A DNA stretch of 25,919 nt from Anaerolineales bacterium UBA2200 (GTDB lineage: Bacteria; Chloroflexota; Anaerolineae; UBA2200), in assembly GCA_002327925.1 (NCBI GenBank), contig DCVA01000039.1, positions 39,542-65,460 of the forward strand, in the 5' to 3' direction. Made by a program: the position numbers and the translations under genes. Within the stretch, counting starts at the first letter, position 1. Every line of letters begins with the position of its first letter. The notes beneath the pieces were generated by a model. The model saw only the letters and a list, made by a program, of their open reading frames with translations, did not search any database and had not been told where the DNA came from. This document shows, one piece after another, positions 8,113-16,081 of this stretch.

Positions 8113-8280
8113 CGATGGAATCCAATCGCGTTCAGAAGCCTGACCAAAGCCTGGGACCGACGCAAGATGCCGATGCGCCCTTCCAGCCGCGGCTTACTGC
8201 ATCGAGTGCCGACGCGTTGTGCCCTTGCCCGCCAATCCCTGCACCACGCACCACAACCGCGAGTCGGCACCGTTTCGAGT
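8113..8280 (+). other. Gap between fusion gene and acyltransferase with no clear content
   Basis: Two frames are open here. An ATG at 8115, 2 bases after the preceding stop, opens a 95-codon frame with no recognisable motif that runs past 8281. The acyltransferase frame itself reaches back to an ATG at 8167 through an Arg/Pro/His-rich stretch unlike known family members. I see no convincing promoter, hairpin or ribosome binding site. An N-terminal extension, a short unknown peptide or simple spacer all remain possible. Confidence 0.4.
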
Positions 8281-8871
8281 ATGTCCTCCGCGTTTGCGCT
8301 GGCCACCATTCTCGAGATTGTGCAGAATCACCTGGGTTGGCCTCTGATGTGGCGAACCCGTCGATGGGCGATTTCACACATCCTGCGCGGGGTGCAGCTT
8401 GACGGCGACGTCTCAGTTGAGGGGCCGCTCTACTTGGAGAATCACGGGCACATCCGTTTCGGGAGCGGTGTGATCCTGCGTTCATCATGGCACAGGCCAA
8501 TCGCGCTCTCAGTGATGAGCTCGGAGGCGACGCTCACCATCGGGCAGGGCGCCTTCCTCAACTGGGGCGTCGACATCGGCCTTGCCTGCAAGGTCGTCAT
8601 CGGTGCCAATGCGCTGATTGGAGACGATGTAGTCATCTATGATTCTGATTGGCATACGATAGACGGCACGGACCAAGACGTGCCCAAAGCGCCAACGTAT
8701 ATCGGCCGAGGGGTGTGGCTGGGCGCGCGTAGTATGGTCCTGAGAGGGGTTTCGATTGGGGACAACTCTGTCATCGCGGCCAGCTCCGTGGTTACCTACA
8801 GTCTGCCCGACCATGTCCTTGCTGCCGGAGCGCCTGCGAAGGTGATCAGGAAGATCCAGCGCTCGCGATGA
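8281..8871 (+). CDS. Hexapeptide-repeat acetyltransferase, WcaF/maltose acetyltransferase-like
   Basis: From the ATG at 8281 the protein has 196 residues, the normal size for this family. A short amphipathic N-terminal region is followed by left-handed beta-helix repeats (FGSGVILR, IGQGAFLNWGVDIG, VIGANALIGDDVVIYDSD) and the terminal GDNSVIAASSVV...AAGAPAKVI seen in sugar O-acetyltransferases. His125 in YDSDWH is at the place of the catalytic His. It would transfer an acetyl group from acetyl-CoA to a sugar of the glycan. An in-frame ATG at 8167 would add 38 residues rich in Arg, Pro and His that do not resemble the family; no good ribosome binding site is seen at either start. It ends 13 bases before the next gene. 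Confidence 0.85.
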   Translation: MSSAFALATILEIVQNHLGWPLMWRTRRWAISHILRGVQLDGDVSVEGPLYLENHGHIRFGSGVILRSSWHRPIALSVMSSEATLTIGQGAFLNWGVDIGLACKVVIGANALIGDDVVIYDSDWHTIDGTDQDVPKAPTYIGRGVWLGARSMVLRGVSIGDNSVIAASSVVTYSLPDHVLAAGAPAKVIRKIQRSR

Positions 8872-8884
8872 GCTACTGGCTGCT

Positions 8885-10138
8885 ATGCGAGTGCTAACGA
8901 TTTGCAGTCAGGTACCTCGCTTCCCGTCCACCGGAGCCCCTACCAGGTATTTCTGCCTAACGACCTTTCTGAGCGGCCGTCATGACATTACCGTCCTTGC
9001 TGCTTCGCCCAACCCTCGCGCCGAGGCTGAATCGGGTAACATGGGGGCCTCGGTTCGACTCCGGATTGCCCCGGTAACCGCATGCGTTGCAGCCGATTTG
9101 GGCCGCCCCACCCGTATTCCAGTTGCCATCTCTCGCCGGCTCCATCGCATCCGCCACATGCTCTTCGAACCGCCGTTTGAGGTGATGGTGAGCGGCCCCG
9201 TCTTGGACGCACTGAGGTCCGAGCTCGCACGGACCTCCTGGACCGGTTACGATCTCGTTCAAGTCGAGCACTCCATGTTGGGTGTGTTGCGTCAAGACAT
9301 ACCTGCGACGGTTCCGTGCGCGCTTGACAGCGTGGACGTCCCCAGCTCACTGCGCAAGCGCCAATGGGAGAATCTGCCTCGGTCGCGCCGACGAGTAGCC
9401 GAGTGGACTGAGTGGCTAAAGACTTCGCGCTATGAGCGCCGCACTTTTCGCGGCTTTGATGCGCTCCTCGCCTGTTCCGAGTTGGACCGCGACCGGCTTG
9501 CTGCTCTAGCACCCTCGGTCCCTTGCTCGGTTGTACCCAACGGCGTGGACGCCGAGTACTTTGCTCGCCCTCCTGACGTTCGTCCCGATGACGACACTCT
9601 CCTCTTTGTCGGCACCATGTCATACCGCCCCAACGCGGAGGCGATTCTCTGGTTTGCTAACGAGGTCTTTCCTGAGCTCCTGCGATCCAGGCCGGAAACC
9701 AGGCTATTCATCGTAGGCCGCGATCCACCTGCGGAAGTCGCCCAACTAGGAGGCATGTGGCCCGGGCGTATCGTCGTCACGGGTGGTGTCGAAGACGTAC
9801 GCCCGTACATGACCCGTTCCAGCACCGGCATCGTACCCCTTCTCAACGGAGGCGGCACTCGCTTGAAGATTCTTGAGATGCTGTCCATGCAAATGCCGGT
9901 CGTGTCCACGTCAGTCGGTGCCGAGGGTATCAGCGTGACGCACGAAAGGGACATACTGCTTGCTGACTCACCGGGGGCATTTGTCTCAAGCCTAACCGCT
10001 CTAGCCGAGACCCCATCGCTTCGCAAGTTCCTCGGCATGAACGGCCGAAGGCTCGTCGAATCGCGCTATAGCTGGGAGCAGGCGGCTGACACGGTGGATC
10101 ACGTTTGGCGGAGCCTGGCTACGAGGGAGTCTGCTTGA
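8885..10138 (+). CDS. GT4-family glycosyltransferase
   Basis: This 417-residue GT-B enzyme opens MRVLTICSQVPRFPSTGAPTR, the N-terminal beta strand and glycine loop of glycosyltransferase family 4. The C-terminal nucleotide-sugar half starts at VPNGVD (217-222), continues with LLFVGTMSYRPN (239-250) and has the donor-binding GGGTRLKILEML (322-333, E331 being the first Glu of the usual pair). It would add one sugar to the lipid-linked glycan on the cytoplasmic side; sugar and linkage cannot be read. The subgroup resembles glycosyltransferases of exosortase-linked exopolysaccharide loci. It is closely related in motif and layout to the product at 17025. The stop is overlapped by the TTG start of the next gene. 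Confidence 0.9.
   Translation: MRVLTICSQVPRFPSTGAPTRYFCLTTFLSGRHDITVLAASPNPRAEAESGNMGASVRLRIAPVTACVAADLGRPTRIPVAISRRLHRIRHMLFEPPFEVMVSGPVLDALRSELARTSWTGYDLVQVEHSMLGVLRQDIPATVPCALDSVDVPSSLRKRQWENLPRSRRRVAEWTEWLKTSRYERRTFRGFDALLACSELDRDRLAALAPSVPCSVVPNGVDAEYFARPPDVRPDDDTLLFVGTMSYRPNAEAILWFANEVFPELLRSRPETRLFIVGRDPPAEVAQLGGMWPGRIVVTGGVEDVRPYMTRSSTGIVPLLNGGGTRLKILEMLSMQMPVVSTSVGAEGISVTHERDILLADSPGAFVSSLTALAETPSLRKFLGMNGRRLVESRYSWEQAADTVDHVWRSLATRESA
10123..10129 (+). promoter_or_regulatory. Ribosome binding site supporting a TTG start
   Basis: GAGGGAG lies 5 bases before TTG 10135, inside the last codons of the upstream glycosyltransferase gene. It supports TTG as the true start of the following GT2 gene, giving a TTGA overlap. 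Confidence 0.6.
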
Positions 10139-11304
10139 GCCCCATCGTCAGCGTGATAATACCCGCATACAACTCGGCGGACCACATTGTCAGGGCGATC
10201 AGCAGTGCGCTGGAGCAGACGCTCAGCGATATTGAATTGATTGTGGTGGACGACGGGTCCACTGACGACACCGAGCCTGTGATCAACCAGATCAGTGACC
10301 CGCGCGTCAGGTACGTGCGCCAAGCCCGCCAAGAGCGTTCCGCTGCCCGTAACCATGGTCTCGCTCTAGCATGTGGACGCTATGTTGCATTCCTCGACGC
10401 CGACGACTGGTGGCAGCCAACCAAGCTTGAGAAGCAGGTAGCCCTTCTTGAAGCCAACCCCGACACCGTACTGGTCCACTGCTGGCTCCAGTCTGTACTG
10501 CCGGACGGCAGACTCGGCCGGCTGCAGAAGAGTTTCCAACAAGCGCGAGAGAGCGGAGGCGCACAGGTTTTCGAGCGACTACTTCTGGGCGGACTGCCCG
10601 GTCCCTCAAGCACCATTGTCATTCGAACTGCGACGGCAGCGGCACTCGGCGGATTCAACACCGGGCTGAGATATGGGGAGGACTGGGAGTTCGTCCTGCG
10701 AGTGGCCGTGCACGGCTCGGTCGGCTTTGTTCCTGAAGCTCTGGCGTACTATCGCCTCTACGGGTCCTACCTCCCCTCACGGATGCACTCGCTCGGGCAG
10801 CAGCAAGCCTTTCCCCGGATCGTCGAGGCAGCGGCTAAGGAGGCGGGCTTGAATTCGGACGAGCCACTCTTCCGGCGGGCAATGGCGAGAGCACACTACT
10901 CTGGAGCATTTGTTGACGCTGGGATTGGCGACTTCGAAGGAGCAAACCGCAGGCTCGAGTGCGCCCGGGACCAGGACCCCACGCTCTTCGCGAGTGCCCG
11001 TCCCCCCATCATTCCCAGATTGGCGCACTTCGCCAGGTGCCTCAACGACACGGAGACGCCCCTGGATCAGTCGCTCGCATACGTGGCAGGCCTACTTAGC
11101 CATCTAGACCTGGGCATGGTCGAGCTCCGCACACACACCAGGCAAGCAGTCTCATACACCATGGCCCTACGAGTTTTCGAGACCGCACAGGAGGGCGACG
11201 CCCAGGGTGCCACTGGAGCGTTCATCGGCGCCGTGCTGCGTGACCCCTCTTGGCTAGCTAACATCGGTTTTCTGAAACTGGGCTTGCGCACTCTCATTTC
11301 GTGA
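10135..11304 (+). CDS. Family 2 glycosyltransferase with long helical C-terminal tail
   Basis: From TTG 10135 the product has 389 residues and begins directly with the GT-A strand SPIVSVIIPAYN. The nucleotide-binding region IELIVVDDGSTDDT (33-46), SAARNHG (69-75) and the metal-binding DADD (88-91) are intact. GEDWEFVLRV around residue 180 supplies the acceptor-side ED. The catalytic domain ends near 225. The remaining 165 residues are mostly helical and lack a match I recognise, apart from a weak TPR-like pattern near the end (GDAQGATGAFIGAVLRDPSW). An inverting enzyme that adds one sugar to the growing glycan is the likely role. The start is chosen on the GAGGGAG site and the TTGA overlap; a longer frame from 10105 adds ten residues unlike the family. 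Confidence 0.88.
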   Translation: MSPIVSVIIPAYNSADHIVRAISSALEQTLSDIELIVVDDGSTDDTEPVINQISDPRVRYVRQARQERSAARNHGLALACGRYVAFLDADDWWQPTKLEKQVALLEANPDTVLVHCWLQSVLPDGRLGRLQKSFQQARESGGAQVFERLLLGGLPGPSSTIVIRTATAAALGGFNTGLRYGEDWEFVLRVAVHGSVGFVPEALAYYRLYGSYLPSRMHSLGQQQAFPRIVEAAAKEAGLNSDEPLFRRAMARAHYSGAFVDAGIGDFEGANRRLECARDQDPTLFASARPPIIPRLAHFARCLNDTETPLDQSLAYVAGLLSHLDLGMVELRTHTRQAVSYTMALRVFETAQEGDAQGATGAFIGAVLRDPSWLANIGFLKLGLRTLIS

Positions 11305-11513
11305 GGAGAGTTGAGTCTGTGAATAAGCGTCCACCCAAGTTCACTTCTAGCGCCCTGTGCCCCCGTCATAGCGGCGTATCTTCTGACACCGCTGCGCTAG
11401 GGGTTCCTGGTGCCAGCCGCTCGTTCTGTGTCTTCGCCCGCTGTGTCCCCTCCTCCAACACCCACCCGCCGTCATCAGTGGTCACGGGCCACCGTGCTAG
11501 GGCCATCGACATC
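11305..11513 (+). other. Open upstream stretch of the Asp-box protein gene, probably leader DNA
   Basis: The frame of the next gene is open back to GTG 11301, which overlaps the preceding stop as GTGA. A second GTG at 11319 has GAGGAG (11303-11308) ahead of it. The encoded residues (Ser/Pro/Arg/Cys-rich) would sit in front of a clear signal peptide, which is unusual. I therefore regard most of this stretch as untranslated leader or spacer. No convincing promoter was found. Confidence 0.4.
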
Positions 11514-13010
11514 ATGCCTCCTCGCCGCACCCTAACCTGTTCGGATCGCCACAAGCTCATCGGTGACCGTCGGGTGGTAGTAGTGCTGAGATTGGGCCTA
11601 GTCCTCGTTGTTGCTTTGGCAGTCTTGGTTTTGGCGACCGGTCAGCAACAAGCTCAGGCACAAGGTGCGTCCCATGGATGGACGGAGCCAGACCAAGTTG
11701 TCAATACTTCAGGAACGCTGGCGACGAGCGGAATCGCGTTGCTATCTGACAGGTATGGAGCGTTGCACCTCTTCTACACCCGCAGCAGCGACGAATCGTC
11801 GTCCCCCGAAATTGACTATCAAGCCTGGGACGGAACGGCTTGGACATCGCCGATTGACATCGTCGTCGACACGAGCGGCGAGGGATGTAAATACGTCCAT
11901 GCCGTCATCGACGACACCGACACAGTGCACCTTTTCTGGACGACGGGGTCGTCTCTGCTCTCCTACAGCTCGGCCAAGCTGACCAAAGCTGGCTCGGCGG
12001 CCTCGTGGTCAAGGCCAAAGCGTATTGCCTCTGCACTCTACGACTCTGGCCCTGCGATCGATGGTGCAGGCAACCTCTATGTCGCGTTCTCTTCCTATCC
12101 TACGCTAGGCGATGTGCTGATTTCGTCGTCTGCGGACGGAGGTGGAAGCTGGACGCGTCCTCACGTTGTAGCGAGCGCTGCTGCCGGGTCTGCCCCCAAT
12201 GAGGTCAGACTCGCATTCGATGGAACGGGCGTGCTCCACGCAGTCTGGACCGAATACCAGCTGCCTGAAGGCTGGCCTCCCACGGGCTGCTATTATGCTC
12301 GCTCCAAGGACAGGGGCGTCACCTGGAGCCCCCCCCTTCAGGTGGCACCGATATCTCACGGGCAGCTGGGAGTGGCCGCATTCGGACTGTCAGAGGTGCA
12401 CCTTCTGTGGAGAAGCACGGTTGGCGGAGATGGCACCTTCTACCAATACTCCTCAGATGGTGGCCTATCATGGTCGCCTTCCACGAACTTCGCTGATGGA
12501 GGGGGCTTCTCAGGCCTGCCCAGCTTTGCCGTCGACCCCTCGGGACAGGTCCATTTCGTCACCGGTTACTCCTCATATGGCTCATCCATGACCGGGGCGG
12601 TGTTGAGCTACAATCGAGTCCTTACTCAGCAGGTGCTGGATCGGGCGAAAGAAAGCCCCGGAGAACGGGCTGCACTGGCCATCACCCGCGGGGATCAGTT
12701 GCACATTGTGTTTGAAGTCGACTATCGGTCGCTCCTGCACACCACATTGCGACTCGAAAACCTACCTGCGCCCACAGCGACTGCAACTCGTCATTCACTG
12801 CCAACCGCGACTCGCACCAGAGAAACCCCGACTGCAACCCTGAGGCTCTCAGCGAGTCCAACGACGACGCCTAGGCCGACGTCGGCCCCCTATTCCACTC
12901 GGAGGGTTACGTCCCCGACAACCTTTGCTGTTTGGATCGGAGCTTCGGCGTCCGCGGTGCTGGTGGCCTCAATAATCCTGCTGGCTCTCGTCAGAAACCG
13001 CAAGTCCTGA
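11514..13010 (+). CDS. Secreted, membrane-anchored protein with Asp-box (sialidase-like) beta-propeller
   Basis: From ATG 11514 the product has 498 residues. A basic n-region and hydrophobic core (VVVVLRLGLVLVVALAVLVL, about 21-40) end in QAQAQG, a good signal peptidase site. The exported domain has three Asp-box motifs of the S-x-D-x-G-x-x-W type at about 206-213 (SADGGGSW), 264-271 (SKDRGVTW) and 313-320 (SSDGGLSW), plus repeated LHLFYT/VHLFWT/LHAVWT strands, so a sialidase-like propeller is likely. I find no FRIP motif or clear Arg triad, so binding rather than hydrolysis is favoured. A Thr/Pro-rich linker (418-463) and a C-terminal membrane span (about 470-492) followed by RNRKS tether it outside the cell. 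Starts at GTG 11301 or 11319 are possible. A role in binding or anchoring the glycan is inferred from position only. Confidence 0.75.
   Translation: MPPRRTLTCSDRHKLIGDRRVVVVLRLGLVLVVALAVLVLATGQQQAQAQGASHGWTEPDQVVNTSGTLATSGIALLSDRYGALHLFYTRSSDESSSPEIDYQAWDGTAWTSPIDIVVDTSGEGCKYVHAVIDDTDTVHLFWTTGSSLLSYSSAKLTKAGSAASWSRPKRIASALYDSGPAIDGAGNLYVAFSSYPTLGDVLISSSADGGGSWTRPHVVASAAAGSAPNEVRLAFDGTGVLHAVWTEYQLPEGWPPTGCYYARSKDRGVTWSPPLQVAPISHGQLGVAAFGLSEVHLLWRSTVGGDGTFYQYSSDGGLSWSPSTNFADGGGFSGLPSFAVDPSGQVHFVTGYSSYGSSMTGAVLSYNRVLTQQVLDRAKESPGERAALAITRGDQLHIVFEVDYRSLLHTTLRLENLPAPTATATRHSLPTATRTRETPTATLRLSASPTTTPRPTSAPYSTRRVTSPTTFAVWIGASASAVLVASIILLALVRNRKS
12771..12842 (+). repeat. PTAT repeat coding for a Thr/Pro-rich linker
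   Basis: Three degenerate units starting at 12771, 12801 and 12828 encode PTATATR, PTATRTR and PTATLR. They form the start of a flexible, probably cell-wall-spanning linker. Such linkers are characteristic of exported proteins of Chloroflexota, which is part of the taxonomic guess. Confidence 0.55.
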
Positions 13011-13071
13011 GCACCGAAAGGTTCCACATCGGCCGACTTAACTCTACTCTCGCAGACGTCGTCCTAGGGCG

Positions 13072-14208
13072 GTGACGTTCAGCGTGAAGGCACCCACCGT
13101 CAGTGTCATCATGCCCGTGTACAACGGCGAACGATACCTTCGCGAGGCCATCGACTCGGTGTTGGCGCAGACTCTTCAGTCCTGGGAGTTGATCGTCGTA
13201 GATGATGGTTCCAGCGACGGATCGCCGAGCATACTGGGTTCCCTTTCAGACTCACGAGTCTGCGTTCTCAAGCAGGCCAATGCAGGCGAGGCGGCCGCGC
13301 GCAACGCGGGCCTTGCTGCTGCCTCGGGCGAGTACATTGCCTTTCTGGACCAGGATGACATGTACGCTCACACCGCTCTCGCTGACTATGCCACCTATAT
13401 GGAATCGCACCAAGATGTCGGCGTTGCCTACTCCAACGGTACTGTAGTGTCCGCAGACGGTTCGAGCATGATGACCCTGACCGATCTTCGGCACGGTATC
13501 TTTGAGGGGCGCATTGTGGAGCAGTTGATACTAAGCGCAAGCATTGTCACCGTTCCCTCGTGTACCGTGACTCGGCGCGCCTTGCTTGAAGAGAACAAAG
13601 CCCGCTTCGACACCGAGCAGGGCTTTGGCACTGATTGGCTCTTCTGGATTACTCTCGGGACAATGACCAACTTCGGATACCTTGACAAACTGACATGCTT
13701 CTACCGCATCCACGACTCGAATATGAACCTCGGCGCCAACAAGGAGCTACGCCGTCGCGCGTCAGAACGCCTCTCTGCCAAGGTAATCAGTGCTGAGTGG
13801 TTCGACCAACTCTCAGTCTCCGTCAGAGAAGAGTTCTACCGAAATCTGCTGACGGTGGTGTTCGAGAATGATCTTCACAAGCAAATGGTAGCTCTCGAGT
13901 CCCGTTCAGTACGCCTCCTGCCCACTTCACGGCAATCGACACTGAATCGCGAGGTGGCGACCAGGCGCCTGCTTCGGGGCGACAGTGTTGATCATGTTAG
14001 GTTACTGCTGGACCGGGCACTGGCGCTCTCACCGACTGACCCGAAGACAGTTGCCCTCACCAAACTGGTGCGACTGAGCCCGCGGCTAGCTCGGCAAGCA
14101 GCGATGGGCTGGCACTCACTTCACAATATGCTGCAGGCCGTCAAGTGCATAGGTCGCAAAACGTCGAGGCCCATTCCGCCCACTTTTCGTCGTGCAATGG
14201 AGTCGTGA
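13072..14208 (+). CDS. Family 2 glycosyltransferase with helical C-terminal tail
   Basis: The 378-residue product opens with the GT-A fold strand TVSVIMPVYNGERYL and keeps LIVVDDGSSDGS (40-51), AAARNAGLAAASGEYIAFLDQDD (75-96) with the metal-binding DQDD, and a later FGTDWLFW segment carrying the acceptor-side acidic residue. After about residue 230 a helical region of some 150 residues follows, including a TPR-like piece (VDHVRLLLDRALALSPTDPKTV). It would transfer a sugar to the glycan in the cytoplasm. The start is GTG 13072, or GTG 13084, with only weak ribosome binding sequences. A 61-base gap separates it from the Asp-box gene; I see no terminator or good promoter in it. N-terminal half and layout resemble the product at 10135. 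Confidence 0.87.
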   Translation: MTFSVKAPTVSVIMPVYNGERYLREAIDSVLAQTLQSWELIVVDDGSSDGSPSILGSLSDSRVCVLKQANAGEAAARNAGLAAASGEYIAFLDQDDMYAHTALADYATYMESHQDVGVAYSNGTVVSADGSSMMTLTDLRHGIFEGRIVEQLILSASIVTVPSCTVTRRALLEENKARFDTEQGFGTDWLFWITLGTMTNFGYLDKLTCFYRIHDSNMNLGANKELRRRASERLSAKVISAEWFDQLSVSVREEFYRNLLTVVFENDLHKQMVALESRSVRLLPTSRQSTLNREVATRRLLRGDSVDHVRLLLDRALALSPTDPKTVALTKLVRLSPRLARQAAMGWHSLHNMLQAVKCIGRKTSRPIPPTFRRAMES

Positions 14209-14210
14209 AC

Positions 14211-14879
14211 ATGGATAAAGGCGGCGAAGCCGAAACCTCCTGCCTCGACGTCCTCGATCACAGAATTGAACGCCGCCGCGAGTTGTGGAGAGGAAGGTTG
14301 GCGCAGCTTCGTGGCGCCAGTGTGGGCGTCCGCTTCGGTCTAGGTCCCGACGTACGGATCGAGTACCCGCGCTGCCTCTATGCAGGGGACGATGTAACGA
14401 TATGCGCCCACGCATACCTGCATTGTCTGTCGCGGCGAGGGGTTCGCATCGGAAGTCACTCGAGCATCGAACGCAACATGTGGCTACACTGTGGGGGAAC
14501 GCTTGAGGACCATGCTCATGGCTTCTTCGAAATCGGAGAATGGTCTTTTGTCGGGTGCAACGCTGTCATGGGTGCCGGAGGGGGAATCCGCATTGGAAAC
14601 AATGTGCTCATTGGCCAGTGCGTGAACATCCACGCCGAGAACCATCGTTTCGCCGACGCCTCGCGGCCTATCCGCGAGCAGGGTGTCACCTACCAGGGAG
14701 TCGTGGTCCAAGACGATGTCTGGATCGGCTCCAAGGCCACCATTCTGGACGGCGTGACCATCGGTCAAGGGGCAGTGATCGGCGCGGGGGCGGTCGTTAC
14801 CAATTCGGTTCCTCCGTTTGCTATCGTTGCCGGTGTGCCCGCCAGGGTCATTGGCTCAAGGAAAGCCGACTCGCAATGA
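14211..14879 (+). CDS. Hexapeptide-repeat acyltransferase, WbbJ-like
   Basis: From ATG 14211 the protein has 222 residues. GGAG at 14199-14202, 8 bases upstream, supports this start over GTG 14205 and ATG 14145. A helical N-terminus leads into a left-handed beta-helix (e.g. YAGDDVTICAHAYL, FEIGEWSFVGCNAVMGAGGGIRIGNNVLIG), then NIHAENH with His141 and His145 in the active-site loop, and the usual final coils (VWIGSKATILDGVTIG, GAGAVVTNSV) with AGVPARVIG. It is a third sugar O- or N-acyltransferase for the glycan. It begins 2 bases after the previous stop and its own stop overlaps the next ATG (ATGA). Confidence 0.88.
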   Translation: MDKGGEAETSCLDVLDHRIERRRELWRGRLAQLRGASVGVRFGLGPDVRIEYPRCLYAGDDVTICAHAYLHCLSRRGVRIGSHSSIERNMWLHCGGTLEDHAHGFFEIGEWSFVGCNAVMGAGGGIRIGNNVLIGQCVNIHAENHRFADASRPIREQGVTYQGVVVQDDVWIGSKATILDGVTIGQGAVIGAGAVVTNSVPPFAIVAGVPARVIGSRKADSQ

Positions 14880-16081
14880 AGGTCGCGATCTATCACAACC
14901 TTCCTTCGGGCGGCGGCAAGCGAGCTCTGAGCGAATTCGCTCGGTTACTCGCTGCTCGTCACGAGCTCGACTGCTACTCCCTCTCCACCTCAGAAGAGGA
15001 TCTCTGCGACTTCCGGGACAGCTGCCGCCGAAGCGTGGCCTACGACTTCCGCCCTCTCCCTCTCGCAACGCGGCCGCTCGGACGTCTGAACCAGGGTATT
15101 CGCGCTCTCGACCTCCTGCGACTGTACGCATTGCAGAAGCGTGTTGCAGCTGACGTGGACAAGGGTGGCTATGATGCCGTGCTGGTCAACCCCTGTCAGT
15201 TCAGCACCAGCCCGCAGCTGCTAAAGTACCTTCGCACACCCTCTGTCTACTACTGCCAAGAACCGCCCAGGCTCGTCTGTGAACCACAGCCCTATCGCCC
15301 CTATGGTCGGCTTTCAGGGTTTCAGCGGGTCATCAATCTGATCGATCCCCTGCCGGCTCTCTACCGTCGCGTCCTGCGCGAGTCGGACCGCGCGAACTTG
15401 CTCTCAGCAACGCTGGTCCTTGTGAACTCTCGCTACTCGCATGAGAGCGTCTACCGCACCTACGGAGTGTTCGCCCACGTGAGCCCCCTGGGGGTGGATT
15501 CGCGGCGCTTTCGGCCCACCTTGGGACAGAGGGAAAACTATGTCGTCTCCGTCGGCGCGCTTGCGCCGAACAAGGGCTTTGACTGGATCATCCGCAGTCT
15601 CGCGGAGATTGACCCGGTGCGACGCCCCAAGCTCGTCCTGGTGAGCAACTTTACCAACGACCTGGAGCATTCGTATTTGGCGTCGCTGGGTCACGAGCTT
15701 GGCGTTACGGTGGAGTTTCGCAATAGAGTAAGTGACGAAGAACTCGTCGAGCTCTATGGCCGCGCGTTAGCGACCGCGTATGCGCCCATAATGGAACCGT
15801 TTGGTTTCGTACCGCTTGAATCAATGGCTTGTGGGACCCCGGTGGTGGGAGTGAACGAAGCTGGCGTCAGGGAGAGTGTAACACACGCGGAGACCGGCCT
15901 GCTGGTGGACCGCGACGTGCACGCTCTGGCTGGTGCCATCGAGCGGCTCATTGCCGACCCGGCGTTGCGTGAGGAGCTTGGCCGCAAGGGCCGCCAGCAT
16001 GTGGTCGAGAACTGGGGTTGGGACAGGTCCGCTGCTATCTTGGAGTCTTTCTTGGACCAGGCCGCCCGAGTTCGACCGTGA
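14876..16081 (+). CDS. GT4-family glycosyltransferase
   Basis: This 401-residue GT-B enzyme starts MKVAIYHNLPSGGGKRALSEF, with the glycine-rich acceptor-side loop of family 4 retaining glycosyltransferases. YVVSVGALAPNKGFDWII marks the start of the donor domain. The E-x7-E donor motif is complete: E307 and E315 in EPFGFVPLESMACG. It would add one sugar residue to the lipid-linked intermediate. The frame stays open upstream to 14540, but that part overlaps the acyltransferase and reads as low-complexity Arg-rich sequence, so the ATG within the ATGA overlap is chosen. The stop overlaps the next gene's GTG start. Confidence 0.92.
   Translation: MKVAIYHNLPSGGGKRALSEFARLLAARHELDCYSLSTSEEDLCDFRDSCRRSVAYDFRPLPLATRPLGRLNQGIRALDLLRLYALQKRVAADVDKGGYDAVLVNPCQFSTSPQLLKYLRTPSVYYCQEPPRLVCEPQPYRPYGRLSGFQRVINLIDPLPALYRRVLRESDRANLLSATLVLVNSRYSHESVYRTYGVFAHVSPLGVDSRRFRPTLGQRENYVVSVGALAPNKGFDWIIRSLAEIDPVRRPKLVLVSNFTNDLEHSYLASLGHELGVTVEFRNRVSDEELVELYGRALATAYAPIMEPFGFVPLESMACGTPVVGVNEAGVRESVTHAETGLLVDRDVHALAGAIERLIADPALREELGRKGRQHVVENWGWDRSAAILESFLDQAARVRP

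Noticed and set aside
11514..13010. Active sialidase
   Set aside because: Asp boxes are present, but no FRIP motif or convincing catalytic Arg, Tyr and Glu set could be found, so only the fold is claimed.
13021..13071. Possible promoter TTCCAC (13022) and TACTCT (13045) before the GT2 gene
   Set aside because: Both boxes match the consensus at only about half the positions, and nothing else in the 61-base gap supports a start of transcription.
14540..14875. Upstream extension of the GT4 gene at 14876
   Set aside because: It overlaps the acyltransferase in another frame and encodes Arg/Gly/His-rich sequence; the ATGA overlap gives a normal GT4 N-terminus.
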